37,566 nt of DNA from Candidatus Rariloculus versatilis (GTDB lineage Bacteria; Pseudomonadota; Gammaproteobacteria; Steroidobacterales; Rariloculaceae). Every line of letters starts with the position of its first letter. The stretch's first letter is position 1. A program made the translations under genes and the position numbers. Positions 1-7,777 of the stretch are shown here, piece by piece. The stretch lies in the NCBI GenBank assembly GCA_028278665.1, contig JAQAJI010000016.1:1-37566 (forward strand), written 5' to 3'. A model generated the notes under the pieces. The model ran no database searches and had not been told where the DNA came from. It worked only from the letters and a program-made list of their open reading frames with translations.

Positions 1-56
1 GGTCGGCGGTCGGCGGTCGGCGGTCGGCGGTCGGCGGTCGGCGGTCGGCGGTCGGC
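1..56. repeat. 7-bp tandem repeat (8 perfect copies)
   Basis: Eight perfect head-to-tail copies of GGTCGGC fill the left edge and may continue outside the window. Nothing else is visible up to the end of the cyclase-family gene at 104. Confidence 0.95.
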
Positions 57-103
57 GGCAGGAGGATATCAATCGATGCTACGCGATCGGCCCGATCCGG
101 GGA

Positions 104-1063
104 TCACCAGATCGCGACGGGATTGACGAGCATCTGCACCGCGCCCTGAAGGCGGGGCTGGCCGAGCACGAACAGGAATTCGCTGACGCCTTCCTCGGCC
201 AGACGTCCCGTGTTCATTGTCTCGAGGATGTAGATGCCGTTCTCCTTGAGCAGCGTCACATGGCCGTAGAAGACCCGGTCGCCGTCGATCGCGGGCACGG
301 CTTCGACGCCCCAGGTGTCCGCACCGACCGCGAGCGGTTCGAGCGAGGCGAGGTACACGGCTGCAGCGTTGGTGATCCCGGGCTCCGTCGCGACCCAGGC
401 GGCCGGATCGTCCGTGAGGTAGGCATCGGTCCAACCCGTGTGGAACAGCACGACGTCGCCGGCCTCGATCTCAACGCCCTGCGCCTCGGCAGCGGCCTGG
501 ATGTCCTCGACGCCGAAGGCCTGACCGCTTTGGAGCGCGGCAACGCCGAAGTGCCGGGCCATGTCGATGAGCACGCCGCGCGCGACGAGCGGCGGAATCT
601 TGTCGATGCCAAACTTCTCCAGCCCCGTAATGGCCGCGAAATCGCTGCCGGGCGTGCAGTTGTAGAACATGCCGTCCTCGCCGAGGTGGCCGAGCCCGTC
701 GATCTGCGGACCCATGCCCCACCAGAGCTGGCTTAAGTCGTCGTTGTAGCTCATCGGCCAACCGAAGTCTGCGGTCAGGGGCCGGCCGTGGTGCTGGCCC
801 GGCTGCACGACCTGCAGCATCATCTTGCGCGGCGCGAAGGCCGGCATGTCCGGGTCGATGACGATGCCGAGCGGGTGGACCTGCCCGGCCTCGACGAGAC
901 TCGTCGCGGCAAGAACGCTTTCGGCGGTGACGCGGTTGGCGGCGCCGATTTCGTCGTCCGCGCCGAACTGCGACGGTGCGCACTCCTGCGCGCGGGCGCC
1001 GCCGGTCCAAAGCATGAAGAACATCGCCGCCAGAACGGCGCACCCCGGAGTCATGGTCGTCAT
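104..1063 (-). CDS. exported cyclase-family protein (PF04199-like, metal-dependent hydrolase fold)
   Basis: The 319-residue protein has a signal peptide (hydrophobic AVLAAMFFMLW, then ARAQ) and a body like the cyclase/kynurenine-formamidase family. The metal-site region reads QIDGLGHLGEDGMFYN, matching the family branch that has D-x-x-x-H and a later YN instead of the classical HxGTHxD. Other typical segments are GDVVLFHTGWTD and a C-terminal GQPRLQGAVQMLVNPVAIW. Substrate cannot be read from sequence; family members hydrolyse amides or lactone-like compounds. The frame stays open to an ATG at 1153, but those 30 extra residues are Thr/Arg/Met repeats encoded by a 9-bp tandem array, so I place the start at the ATG just before the signal peptide. 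The gene is downstream of, and co-directional with, the PHA operon. Confidence 0.8.
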   Translation of the reverse strand: MTTMTPGCAVLAAMFFMLWTGGARAQECAPSQFGADDEIGAANRVTAESVLAATSLVEAGQVHPLGIVIDPDMPAFAPRKMMLQVVQPGQHHGRPLTADFGWPMSYNDDLSQLWWGMGPQIDGLGHLGEDGMFYNCTPGSDFAAITGLEKFGIDKIPPLVARGVLIDMARHFGVAALQSGQAFGVEDIQAAAEAQGVEIEAGDVVLFHTGWTDAYLTDDPAAWVATEPGITNAAAVYLASLEPLAVGADTWGVEAVPAIDGDRVFYGHVTLLKENGIYILETMNTGRLAEEGVSEFLFVLGQPRLQGAVQMLVNPVAIW

Positions 1064-1082
1064 GGAATTGCTGGTTCTCATG

Positions 1083-1154
1083 GTCGTCACGGCGCTCATG
1101 GTCGTCGCGGTCGTCGTGGTCCTCGTGGTCATCGCGGTCCTCGTGGTCGTCATA
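1083..1154. repeat. degenerate 9-bp tandem repeat over the cyclase gene start
   Basis: About eight degenerate copies of a 9-bp unit (GTCGTCGCG, GTCGTCGTG, GTCCTCGTG and similar) run through the upstream end of the cyclase-family gene. Read on the minus strand they give ATGACGACC-like units resembling the gene's own ATGACGACC start region, and they supply several spurious upstream ATG codons. Confidence 0.75.
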
Positions 1155-1195
1155 CGGATTCAGTTCACTTCTGAGGGGTGGTCCGTTGCCGAACC

Positions 1196-2026
1196 TCAGG
1201 CCCGCAGGCGTATCGCGTTGTCGATGCACCGGCGCCCGCGTTCGATGAATCGCCCGATCCGCCCGCCGGTGTTCTCGGCATCGTCCCAGAGAAACAGGTG
1301 ACCGGCATCCGGCACGATATCCAGTTGTGCGCGCGGAATCCGCCGGGCAAGCCATTCGGGGTTGAAGATCGGGACCAGCGGGTCGTCGTCCCCGCAGATC
1401 ACGAGCGTCTCATGGAAAATCCGGTCCAGAAACGCGAGACTCGACCAGCTCAGGCCCGCGACCAATTGCATGGCGTAGCCGTGGTAGCTCGGCGGATGAG
1501 CACGCCGCGCCAGCATCATCTGGTGGCGGATCCGCGGGTTGCGCGCCGTGCGCCCACCGTAGGCCATGGCCGCGGTGCGGTCGAAGTAGTGCGGCGAGTA
1601 GTATCGAAACGGCGTTGCGAGCACGGTCATCGCCCGGGGCGAACCGAACACCATGCCGACGCCGCAGGTGGTTGCCGCGAGCACGAGCCTCTCGACGCGC
1701 TCTGGAAATTCGAACGCCAACTGTTGCGCGACGCCGCCGCCGTAGGAGTAGCCGATCACATCGGTGCTCGATATGCCGCAATCGTCGAGCACCGCCACCG
1801 TGAGGCGCGCGAGTTCGGCGATCGATATCGGGTAGGCCGGTGTGCTCGAAAGCCCGGTCCCGGGCGCGTCGTAGCGGATCATGCGCCGTTCGGGCAGGTA
1901 GCTCGGGAACGGGCCCCACATGTCCGTGTTGCAGCCGAGGCCTGCGATCAGGAGCAGCGGATCCCCGACACCGGCTTCCGCGATGTGAATCCGATGCCCG
2001 CACCAGTTCATGTAGCGGCTAGCCAT
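1196..2026 (-). CDS. phaZ: intracellular PHA depolymerase-type alpha/beta hydrolase
   Basis: The 276-residue alpha/beta hydrolase resembles the intracellular medium-chain PHA depolymerase PhaZ of pseudomonads, recalled from memory. Diagnostic stretches are the lipase box GYSYGG (nucleophile about Ser94), LVLAATTCGVGMVFGSP, CGDDDPLVP (Asp about 215) and AGHLFLWDD (His about 243). It would hydrolyse stored polyester or its oligomers in the cytoplasm. I chose the ATG at 2026: it has a GGAG about 8 bases upstream, overlaps the phaC stop by 8 bp and begins at the conserved domain. A longer frame reaches 2152 but only adds repeat-encoded Thr-Pro residues that lie antisense to the phaC tail. It is the last gene of the PHA operon. 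Another ester hydrolase role is possible. Confidence 0.82.
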   Translation of the reverse strand: MASRYMNWCGHRIHIAEAGVGDPLLLIAGLGCNTDMWGPFPSYLPERRMIRYDAPGTGLSSTPAYPISIAELARLTVAVLDDCGISSTDVIGYSYGGGVAQQLAFEFPERVERLVLAATTCGVGMVFGSPRAMTVLATPFRYYSPHYFDRTAAMAYGGRTARNPRIRHQMMLARRAHPPSYHGYAMQLVAGLSWSSLAFLDRIFHETLVICGDDDPLVPIFNPEWLARRIPRAQLDIVPDAGHLFLWDDAENTGGRIGRFIERGRRCIDNAIRLRA

Positions 2027-3170
2027 CGGCTCGCTCCGCTGCGGCGTTGCCGCTGCCGTTACCGGTGCCGGTGCCGTTGGTGTTGGCGTTGGCGTTGGCG
2101 TTACCGTCGCCGAGAAAGTCGACGACGCGCGGCCAGAGCCCGGCCGCGGCACGTCCGGCGACGATGCCGACGTGCCCGCCGCGCAAACGGACGATTTCCG
2201 CCTGCGGCACGATGGAGCGAATCGCGTCGACGCCTTCGGGCGGCGATATCGTGTCTCGCGCCGCCGACACCGAGAGCACCGGCATCGACACCTTGCCGAT
2301 ATCGGCCTTGCGGCTCCCGACGGTGGCTTCGCCCTTCATGAGACCGTTGCGGCCGGGGCCGAACTGGCGGTGCATCTCGGCAAGCAATCGACCGGGCGCC
2401 GGCACGACATCGTCGACCCAGGACGCCATCGTGCGCACGTCGCGCAGCCGTTCCGGCGGGTCGTCGAGGCGATCCCAAAGGTCCGACACGCGGCCGATGA
2501 GGCTGTTGGACCCCGGCGCCAGCATCTCGAACCAGCTCTTGACCTCGATGGCCGACACCAGCCGCGGCTGCTCGTAACTCTCGCCCGCAAGCCCCATGCG
2601 ATGGGCGATCCATGCGATTCCGCCCTCGACGTCGCCGTCGACCATCGTGGTCAGAAGCGCAAGCCGGGACACGGTGCCCGGGTTCAGTGCCGAATAAAGC
2701 AGCGCCAGCATCCCGCCCAGGCAATAGCCGACGATGCCGACTTCGGCGGCGCCGCTCGTCCGGCGGATCGCCCGCACCGAGCGGCGAATCAGGCCATCGA
2801 CATAGTAGGCGAGATCGCAGAAGCGATCCTCGCGCGTCGGCACGCCGAAATCGGCGATGTAGACGTCGAAGCCTGCGGCTGCGACGTAGCCCGCAAAGGA
2901 TCGGCCCGGCATCAGGTCCAGAATGAAGTAACGGCTGACCGGAGCAGGGATGAAAAGGACCGGGGGACCGTTGCGTGGCTGGCCGTCGTCATCGAGGAGC
3001 CTGAGCAGCCGCAGCTTGTTCTCCGCGTAGACGACCTGCGCCTGAGTGGCGCCGGCGCCGTAGTGGCCCGGACTCGTCAGGACCTCGTGCAGCCGCTCAA
3101 GCCTGGCGCGGCTGCGCCTTGAGAGCTCGATCAGCGATTCGAGTTCGCGATCGTCGACTGGGAGGGTCAA
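2019..3170 (-). CDS. phaC: poly(3-hydroxyalkanoate) synthase, class III-type PhaC
   Basis: At 383 residues this has class III PhaC length and catalytic layout: lipase-like box GYCLGG with Cys150, Asp306 in ARDTISPP and His333 in GGHVGIVAG. The spacing is almost the same as the Cys149/Asp302/His331 triad of Allochromatium vinosum PhaC. It polymerises (R)-3-hydroxyacyl-CoA into PHA at the granule surface and normally needs a PhaE partner, which fits the gene directly upstream (ATGA overlap). The last about 25 residues are a low-complexity Asn/Ala/Thr/Gly tail encoded by a hexanucleotide repeat and are probably a recent non-catalytic addition. Confidence 0.93.
   Translation of the reverse strand: MTLPVDDRELESLIELSRRSRARLERLHEVLTSPGHYGAGATQAQVVYAENKLRLLRLLDDDGQPRNGPPVLFIPAPVSRYFILDLMPGRSFAGYVAAAGFDVYIADFGVPTREDRFCDLAYYVDGLIRRSVRAIRRTSGAAEVGIVGYCLGGMLALLYSALNPGTVSRLALLTTMVDGDVEGGIAWIAHRMGLAGESYEQPRLVSAIEVKSWFEMLAPGSNSLIGRVSDLWDRLDDPPERLRDVRTMASWVDDVVPAPGRLLAEMHRQFGPGRNGLMKGEATVGSRKADIGKVSMPVLSVSAARDTISPPEGVDAIRSIVPQAEIVRLRGGHVGIVAGRAAAGLWPRVVDFLGDGNANANANTNGTGTGNGSGNAAAERADG
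2046..2105. repeat. 6-bp tandem repeat in the phaC 3' end
   Basis: Ten hexamer units (GTTGGC, GTTGGT, GGTGCC, GTTACC variants) lie inside the last codons of phaC and just upstream of the phaZ start. On the coding strand they encode the Asn-Ala/Asn-Thr/Gly-Thr tail of PhaC. Confidence 0.85.
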
Positions 3171-3586
3171 CGGTCGACCCGCTGCATGCGGTCTGGTCGC
3201 TGCGCTCGGTCTGACGCGTCACCCTCGTCGGAATTGCCGGCAGCCGGATTCGCATCCGTACCGGATTTGCCCTGTTCGGCGCGGATCTCGTCGAGCGTCA
3301 TGCGCAGGTCCGCGACCTGACCCTGAAGTTCGCGTACCGCGAAGAGAACCTGGTCGAGCCGATCGGCGAAATCCGACTCCGGCGCCGAAGCGGCCGGTGG
3401 AACGGGCGTGGGGTACGGCTTGCCGGCGAGCAGCGAACCGCGCATAGCGTTGCCGAGGTGGGTCAGGAACTCTTCGTCCCGGACAATGGAATCCAGATAG
3501 GCGAGCGTGGTCTTCTGCCACTCGCGCTGCTCTTCGAGCCATCGCTCGACGAGCGTGGGTTCCGGGTTGGGCGTTTCGTCGGCCAA
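3167..3586 (-). CDS. short PhaE-like PHA synthase subunit
   Basis: This 139-residue acidic protein overlaps phaC by 4 bp. The N-terminal half is helical and Trp/Gln/Glu rich (WLEEQREWQK), followed by a conserved-looking FLTHLGNAMRGSLLAGKPYP segment. A predicted coiled coil follows (DRLDQVLFAVRELQGQV to DEIRAEQG), then a disordered Asp/Ala tail. Position and shape suggest the accessory subunit required by class III PhaC. It is much shorter than the roughly 350-residue PhaE of A. vinosum, so it may be a minimal PhaE or a PhaM/phasin-type partner. The family call rests on context plus motif resemblance, not a database match. Confidence 0.65.
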   Translation of the reverse strand: MADETPNPEPTLVERWLEEQREWQKTTLAYLDSIVRDEEFLTHLGNAMRGSLLAGKPYPTPVPPAASAPESDFADRLDQVLFAVRELQGQVADLRMTLDEIRAEQGKSGTDANPAAGNSDEGDASDRAQRPDRMQRVDR

Positions 3587-3639
3587 GCTGTCGCTCCTTT
3601 CAACCTGCGCGCTCGTCGCGGCGCGGACGGCAGCCTGGG

Positions 3640-3656
3640 AACCTGCACCGCAGGTT
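3640..3656. terminator. hairpin between phasin gene and phaE-like gene
   Basis: AACCTGC, a 3-base ACC loop and GCAGGTT form a perfect 7-bp stem in the 193-bp gap between the two genes. There is no U-tract, so it may be an attenuator or mRNA processing/stability element that lets the phasin be expressed more strongly than the synthase genes. Confidence 0.45.
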
Positions 3657-3779
3657 CCGCGCGGTCAGTTTACGTCAGCACGCTCGATGCAGACCAGAAA
3701 ACCGGAAAGGCGAACACGGCAGGTGAAAAAACCGCGGCGCGCCGGAGCCCGCCGCCGGAGAGGAAGCTGCAACATTCGA

Positions 3780-4100
3780 TCAGGCCTGAGCCTTGGGCTT
3801 GGCCTTCGCGGTCGTGTTCGAGGCCGTGCTCGAGGTCGACGCCGGTGCGGGCATCGTGAACAGCCGGTCTGCGAACTGCTTCTGTTGCTTGAGCCACTTG
3901 TTGGCAAACGCGAAATTCGCCTCGGTCAACTCCTGCGGCGTCGGCAGGTCCATGGCGAATGCCGGAGCGGGCGTCGACGGAAACTTGCTCATCATTTCGA
4001 CGACCGGCGCCATCGACTTCAGAAAGTTCTCCTGCGTTTCCGCCAGGGCGTCCAGATACTGGTCGCCGGCCGCGGTGGCGAGCTTGGCATATTCAGACAT
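3780..4100 (-). CDS. phaP: phasin (PHA granule-associated protein)
   Basis: The 106-residue protein has phasin features: short and helix-rich, with alternating small and aromatic residues (QYLDALAETQENFLKSMAP, NFAFANKWLKQQKQFADRLF) and an Ala/Thr/Lys-rich tail ending KAKPKAQA. Phasins coat PHA granules and control their number and size. I chose the ATG at 4100 because TGAGGAGA sits 6-10 bases upstream. It is the first gene of the PHA operon, and the neighbouring synthase supports the call. Confidence 0.85.
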   Translation of the reverse strand: MSEYAKLATAAGDQYLDALAETQENFLKSMAPVVEMMSKFPSTPAPAFAMDLPTPQELTEANFAFANKWLKQQKQFADRLFTMPAPASTSSTASNTTAKAKPKAQA

Positions 4101-4151
4101 CTTCGTTCTCCTCAAATAAAAACAAGCGAAGTGCGCGAGAAATTGAAAGCG

Positions 4152-4169
4152 TGCGTAGTTTGCTACGCA
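4152..4169. promoter_or_regulatory. inverted repeat upstream of the phasin gene
   Basis: TGCGTAG, a 4-base TTTG spacer and CTACGCA form a perfect 7-bp inverted repeat about 50 bp upstream of the phasin start. The position suits an operator for a PHA-responsive repressor such as PhaR, but no PhaR gene is in the window and the assignment is inference. Confidence 0.4.
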
Positions 4170-4251
4170 TTCGCTCTGCAAGTCAAGCGCCCGAGGAAAT
4201 CTCTTTTCGGGGAGGGCCAGACGGCTGTCCGGCCTGACGGCGAGGCACCCT

Positions 4252-4391
4252 GCCCTGCGTGCGGCGGAGCACCCACCTTGCGCTCGACCCGAATTGCCGT
4301 CGCGGCGCTCCTGCCCTGCGTGCGGCGAAGTCCCCGCGCCGCCCGCTCGGCCTCAGCCGTATCAGCCGCCCCGGCCCTACGCGCGGCGGAG
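4252..4391. repeat. 18-bp direct repeat, three copies exactly 61 bp apart
   Basis: GCCCTGCGTGCGGCGGAG at 4252 recurs with one mismatch at 4313 and with two mismatches at 4374. The last copy covers the stop codon of the acyl-CoA synthetase fusion gene. The gap 4101-4376 otherwise holds only the phasin upstream region. Confidence 0.75.
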
Positions 4392-7127
4392 CGCCGACGC
4401 GCCGGTTCCCGCAAGCTCCTTCGGTTCTTCGCCGGCGTCGCCTTCGGACTCGGCGAGAAACGCCGCAAGCGCCGTGCGAACCCGGTTTACGTGTTCGGTG
4501 ATGGCCGCGCTCATGTTGTGCGTCTCGCCGCTGCGCAGCGCCAGGATCAGCCCCTTGTGGTCATCGAAGACTTCGCGGATCGAAGCCGGCGCGACCTCGA
4601 GCACGCGGCGCATGAGCTCCGGCAGGTCGATGGAGTTGTAGATCTCAAAGAGGCAGGGATTGCGCAACAGACTCAGGAAGACGCGATGGAACGCGTCGTC
4701 GGCGCGGATGTAGCGGGCGACATGCGCAGGGCTCGCGCCGCGAACCAGCGGCGTGAAGGCCCGCAGCCTGGCGCCAAGCGCATCGCGCTCGGCTTCGGCC
4801 ATGAGCGCCTTGCCGAGCGACTCCGTGATGCCGATCTCCAGTGCCGCACGCGCATCGAGGCCCTGCACCAGCGCGTCCACGTCGCCTGCCAGGCTGTCCT
4901 GTTCCCTGGCGAGTCCGATGGACAGATCCTCGATGATGCCGCCCGGGCGCAGTTCGTCGACGACCGAGGTATCGCCGACATCGTAGCGAAGCGCCTTGCG
5001 CACCCACGATGCCGATGTCTTGCCCCAGGACAGTATCGCCTGGATCGCCCCTTCGGCGTTGGCGGCAGCGATCGAGTCGGTCAGATATTCGTGGAAATAG
5101 ATGACGTTTTCGGCGGCAACCGACTCGTCCTTGAGCGCCGTGCGGAAAAGCTGCCGAAGCTTGAGCGTCTCGAAACCGGCGTTGAGATGCTCGTTCTCGG
5201 CGATCGCAATGACGGCGGCATGGTAGGCCTTGTTGGCGTCGAGAAACGCCTCCCTGTCGAGGAACGCCCCATCCTCGCCGAGCAGCGCGACCATCGAATG
5301 CAGTCTTTCGTAGAGCGCTTCGGTCGTCGTAAGAGGCACGGGTCCGCGGCTCAGCCGCAACCACGTCGCCCCGGCTTCAACCACCGCACGCGCCTCGACG
5401 GCGGCGCGCAACTGCGGATACGAGACTGTCGCAAACTCCGACTCCGCGGCCTCCATCGGCAATGCCGCACCGATGGCTGTCGGCTGCAGCAGCCGGCGCA
5501 TGATCTTGCCGCTCGTCGTCTTCGGCAGTTCTTCGAGAATCTCGACGAAGCGTGGATATTTGTAGGCTGCAAGGCGCTCGCGTGCGAACGCCCGAATCTC
5601 GTCGGTCGTGACCTCGCGTCCGGGCTTCAGACTGATCACGGCCTTGATCGTTTCGCCGCGATACGGGTCCGGAATGCCGACGACGGCCGCCTCGCGCACG
5701 TCGGCATGTTCGTACAGCACCTCCTCGACCTCGCGCGGCCAGACCTTGAAGCCCGATGCGACGATCATGTCCTTGGAACGGTCGACGAGATAGAACCAGC
5801 CGTTTTCGTCCATGAAGCCGACATCGCCCGTGCGCAGGCCGTCGGGACCGATGGAGCGCGCCGTTTCCCCGGGCTTCTGCCAGTAGCCGGGCACGATCTG
5901 CGGCCCGTCGATGACGAACTCGCCGACTTCGCCGGGCTCGGCCTGGAAACCGGCGTCGGTAATCACCTTGACCTTCGTGTCGAACACCGGCACGCCGATC
6001 GACAGGGCGCCCGTGTGCGGATCGACGGGAGGCTCGACACCGTGCGGCGTCATGTGCGTGGGCGAGGTCGCCTCGGTCAGGCCGTACATCGGCTGGATCC
6101 TGACGCCGGTGCGTTCGTGCCACTCGGCAAGCACGCTCGGCGGCGTCGGCGCACCGCCCGTATAGAGTTTCGTCAGCGAGGAAACGTCGTACTTGTCCAG
6201 TACCCCGCTGTTGATCAGTGCGATGAACGCGGTAATCGCCGAAACGCTGAAGGTCGCACCATGGCTCTGCACCAGGCGCATGGCCTCGTCGGCATCGAAG
6301 CGGTAGAAGAGAATGAGCGGCGCGCCGGTCAGCATAGCGAGCGTCACATGGCCGATCAGGCCCGTCACATGAAACAGCGGCGCGAGACCGAGGATCCGGT
6401 CTTCGGCGGACAGGCCGATCCAGCGCTCGTACACCGTCGTCGCAAACACGACGTTACGGTGCAGGTTCATCGCGCCCTTGGGATCGCCCGTGGTCCCGGA
6501 CGTGTAGACCATGAACGCGACGTCGTCGCCCGTGATCGGCACAGCTTCCGGCGTTTCGCCACGGTAGTTCTCAATGAGTTCGAGCATGTCGGGCACGCTC
6601 GCATTGCGCAGCCGCGAAATTCCGGCCAGCACTTTCGGCAAGGGGCGGTCTTCGGGCAGAAAATCAAGCGCTGAAGTCGTCACCGCAAATTCGACCGCGG
6701 TCTGCGGCAACGCCGCCTGAGCGACATCGGCGTAGAGGTCCTCCTGACAGATCAGCGCGCGGCTGCCGGATCCGGCGAGCACCTTTGCAAGTTCCGCTTC
6801 GCGCAGCATCGGGTTGCACGGCACGATGACGGCGCCGCACTTCCACGCGGCAAGAACCGCGACCAGCACCTGCGGTACGTTTTGCAGGTACATCGCGACG
6901 CGGTCCCCGTGCTCGACCCGACCTGCCTGCAGCGCCACGGCCAGCGCATCGGACATCGCGTCGATCTCGGCGGCGGAAATCGGCCGATCGAAGTAGCAGG
7001 CGATCGGCGCGCCGGGGTCGCGCGCGACGGTCGCACGAAACATCGCGAGCGCCGTACGGCTTGCCGGTTCGATCGTTGCAGGCACGGATCCGTAGAGTCC
7101 GAGCCAGGGTTGCACAGGCTTGTCCAT
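4377..7127 (-). CDS. acyl-CoA synthetase fused to two FCD-like ligand-binding domains
   Basis: Residues 1-555 are a complete ANL-superfamily acid:CoA ligase: VYTSGTTGDPKG (208-218), YGLTEAT (348-354), LRTGDVGF (431-438), DRSKDMIVASGFKVWP (449-464) and the C-terminal PKTTSGKIMRR with catalytic Lys541. It should activate a carboxylic acid to its acyl-CoA; the substrate is unknown. Residues about 570-710 and 755-890 each look like the helical FCD domain of GntR-family regulators. The second keeps a metal-type set Asp810-x3-His814, His857, His879. The first has Asn632-x3-His636 and His679 but Trp/Gly where the last His is expected. There is no winged helix, so this is not a DNA-binding regulator. 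The 916 residues exceed the family's usual 500-560. A linked acid sensor or allosteric module is one inference. Confidence 0.88.
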   Translation of the reverse strand: MDKPVQPWLGLYGSVPATIEPASRTALAMFRATVARDPGAPIACYFDRPISAAEIDAMSDALAVALQAGRVEHGDRVAMYLQNVPQVLVAVLAAWKCGAVIVPCNPMLREAELAKVLAGSGSRALICQEDLYADVAQAALPQTAVEFAVTTSALDFLPEDRPLPKVLAGISRLRNASVPDMLELIENYRGETPEAVPITGDDVAFMVYTSGTTGDPKGAMNLHRNVVFATTVYERWIGLSAEDRILGLAPLFHVTGLIGHVTLAMLTGAPLILFYRFDADEAMRLVQSHGATFSVSAITAFIALINSGVLDKYDVSSLTKLYTGGAPTPPSVLAEWHERTGVRIQPMYGLTEATSPTHMTPHGVEPPVDPHTGALSIGVPVFDTKVKVITDAGFQAEPGEVGEFVIDGPQIVPGYWQKPGETARSIGPDGLRTGDVGFMDENGWFYLVDRSKDMIVASGFKVWPREVEEVLYEHADVREAAVVGIPDPYRGETIKAVISLKPGREVTTDEIRAFARERLAAYKYPRFVEILEELPKTTSGKIMRRLLQPTAIGAALPMEAAESEFATVSYPQLRAAVEARAVVEAGATWLRLSRGPVPLTTTEALYERLHSMVALLGEDGAFLDREAFLDANKAYHAAVIAIAENEHLNAGFETLKLRQLFRTALKDESVAAENVIYFHEYLTDSIAAANAEGAIQAILSWGKTSASWVRKALRYDVGDTSVVDELRPGGIIEDLSIGLAREQDSLAGDVDALVQGLDARAALEIGITESLGKALMAEAERDALGARLRAFTPLVRGASPAHVARYIRADDAFHRVFLSLLRNPCLFEIYNSIDLPELMRRVLEVAPASIREVFDDHKGLILALRSGETHNMSAAITEHVNRVRTALAAFLAESEGDAGEEPKELAGTGASALRRA

Positions 7128-7358
7128 CGGCGTCTACTCGCTTCGGTTCAGGAAGTCTTGCGGTGTCGCCGGAAGTGAGCGAGCGAAGTGCCGCTGCGGT
7201 TGGCGATGGAAACTACGCTTCGTACTGCAGAGCCGCATGGCCTTGCCCGATCCTGAATGGCCGGGCTGTCGTGCCGCCGTCAGCGCGGGCGCGATCATGG
7301 CGCAGCGGCAACCGCGCTGTCAACGCGATTTCGTATCGATCACGAAAACTTCACGAAA

Positions 7359-7712
7359 CTACAGGTCCTCGCCGACCAGGGAGCGATAGACCCTGATCAG
7401 CGTGTCCTTCTGCTCCGGAGCGAGCCGCTCGTCGAGCCGGATCGCCTGTTCGACGGAGACCGCTTCGCCCGAATCGTCCCCATCGAAGAAGCCGAGCATC
7501 GTGTAGAGCTGCTCCGGCTTCATGCCGAATGCCTGTGCGAGCGCCTTGACGACCTGGGCCGACGGACGGTAGTGGCCGCGCTCGAGCTGACTCAGGTAGG
7601 AATCCGAAACGCCGGCCACTTTCGCCAAGTGGCGCTGGGAGACCTGGGCGAGCTTGCGCTGCGCGCGAACGAAGTCGCCGAAAGCAACGAGCATGGCGTC
7701 GTTGTCCTGCAT
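7359..7712 (-). CDS. XRE-family HTH transcriptional regulator
   Basis: This 117-residue protein has a Cro/CI-type helix-turn-helix at about residues 12-68 (QRHLAKVAGVSDSYLSQLE, then RPSAQVVKALAQAFGMKPE). A short acidic helical C-terminus, probably for dimerisation, follows. Targets are unknown. It lies between the acyl-CoA synthetase fusion gene and an exported protein gene on the same strand, about 230 bp upstream of the synthetase start, so control of that gene is plausible. The ATG at 7712 has no clear ribosome-binding site; an internal ATG at 7694 is the alternative. Confidence 0.88.
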   Translation of the reverse strand: MQDNDAMLVAFGDFVRAQRKLAQVSQRHLAKVAGVSDSYLSQLERGHYRPSAQVVKALAQAFGMKPEQLYTMLGFFDGDDSGEAVSVEQAIRLDERLAPEQKDTLIRVYRSLVGEDL

Positions 7713-7777
7713 GGGGGCATTCTAGCAGCCCGTGGCAAAAGTCCCGCGGGAGTCCAACCGCCGCCATGACCGGCGCG

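Noticed and set aside
2027-2152. A longer N-terminus for the PHA depolymerase
   Set aside because: It would be read from the hexamer repeat antisense-shifted over the phaC tail; the ribosome-binding site and conserved domain favour 2026.
3507-6674. A 1055-codon plus-strand open frame opposite the PHA genes and the acyl-CoA synthetase fusion
   Set aside because: Arg/Asp-rich translation with no domain; it is the antisense frame of strongly supported minus-strand genes in high-GC DNA.
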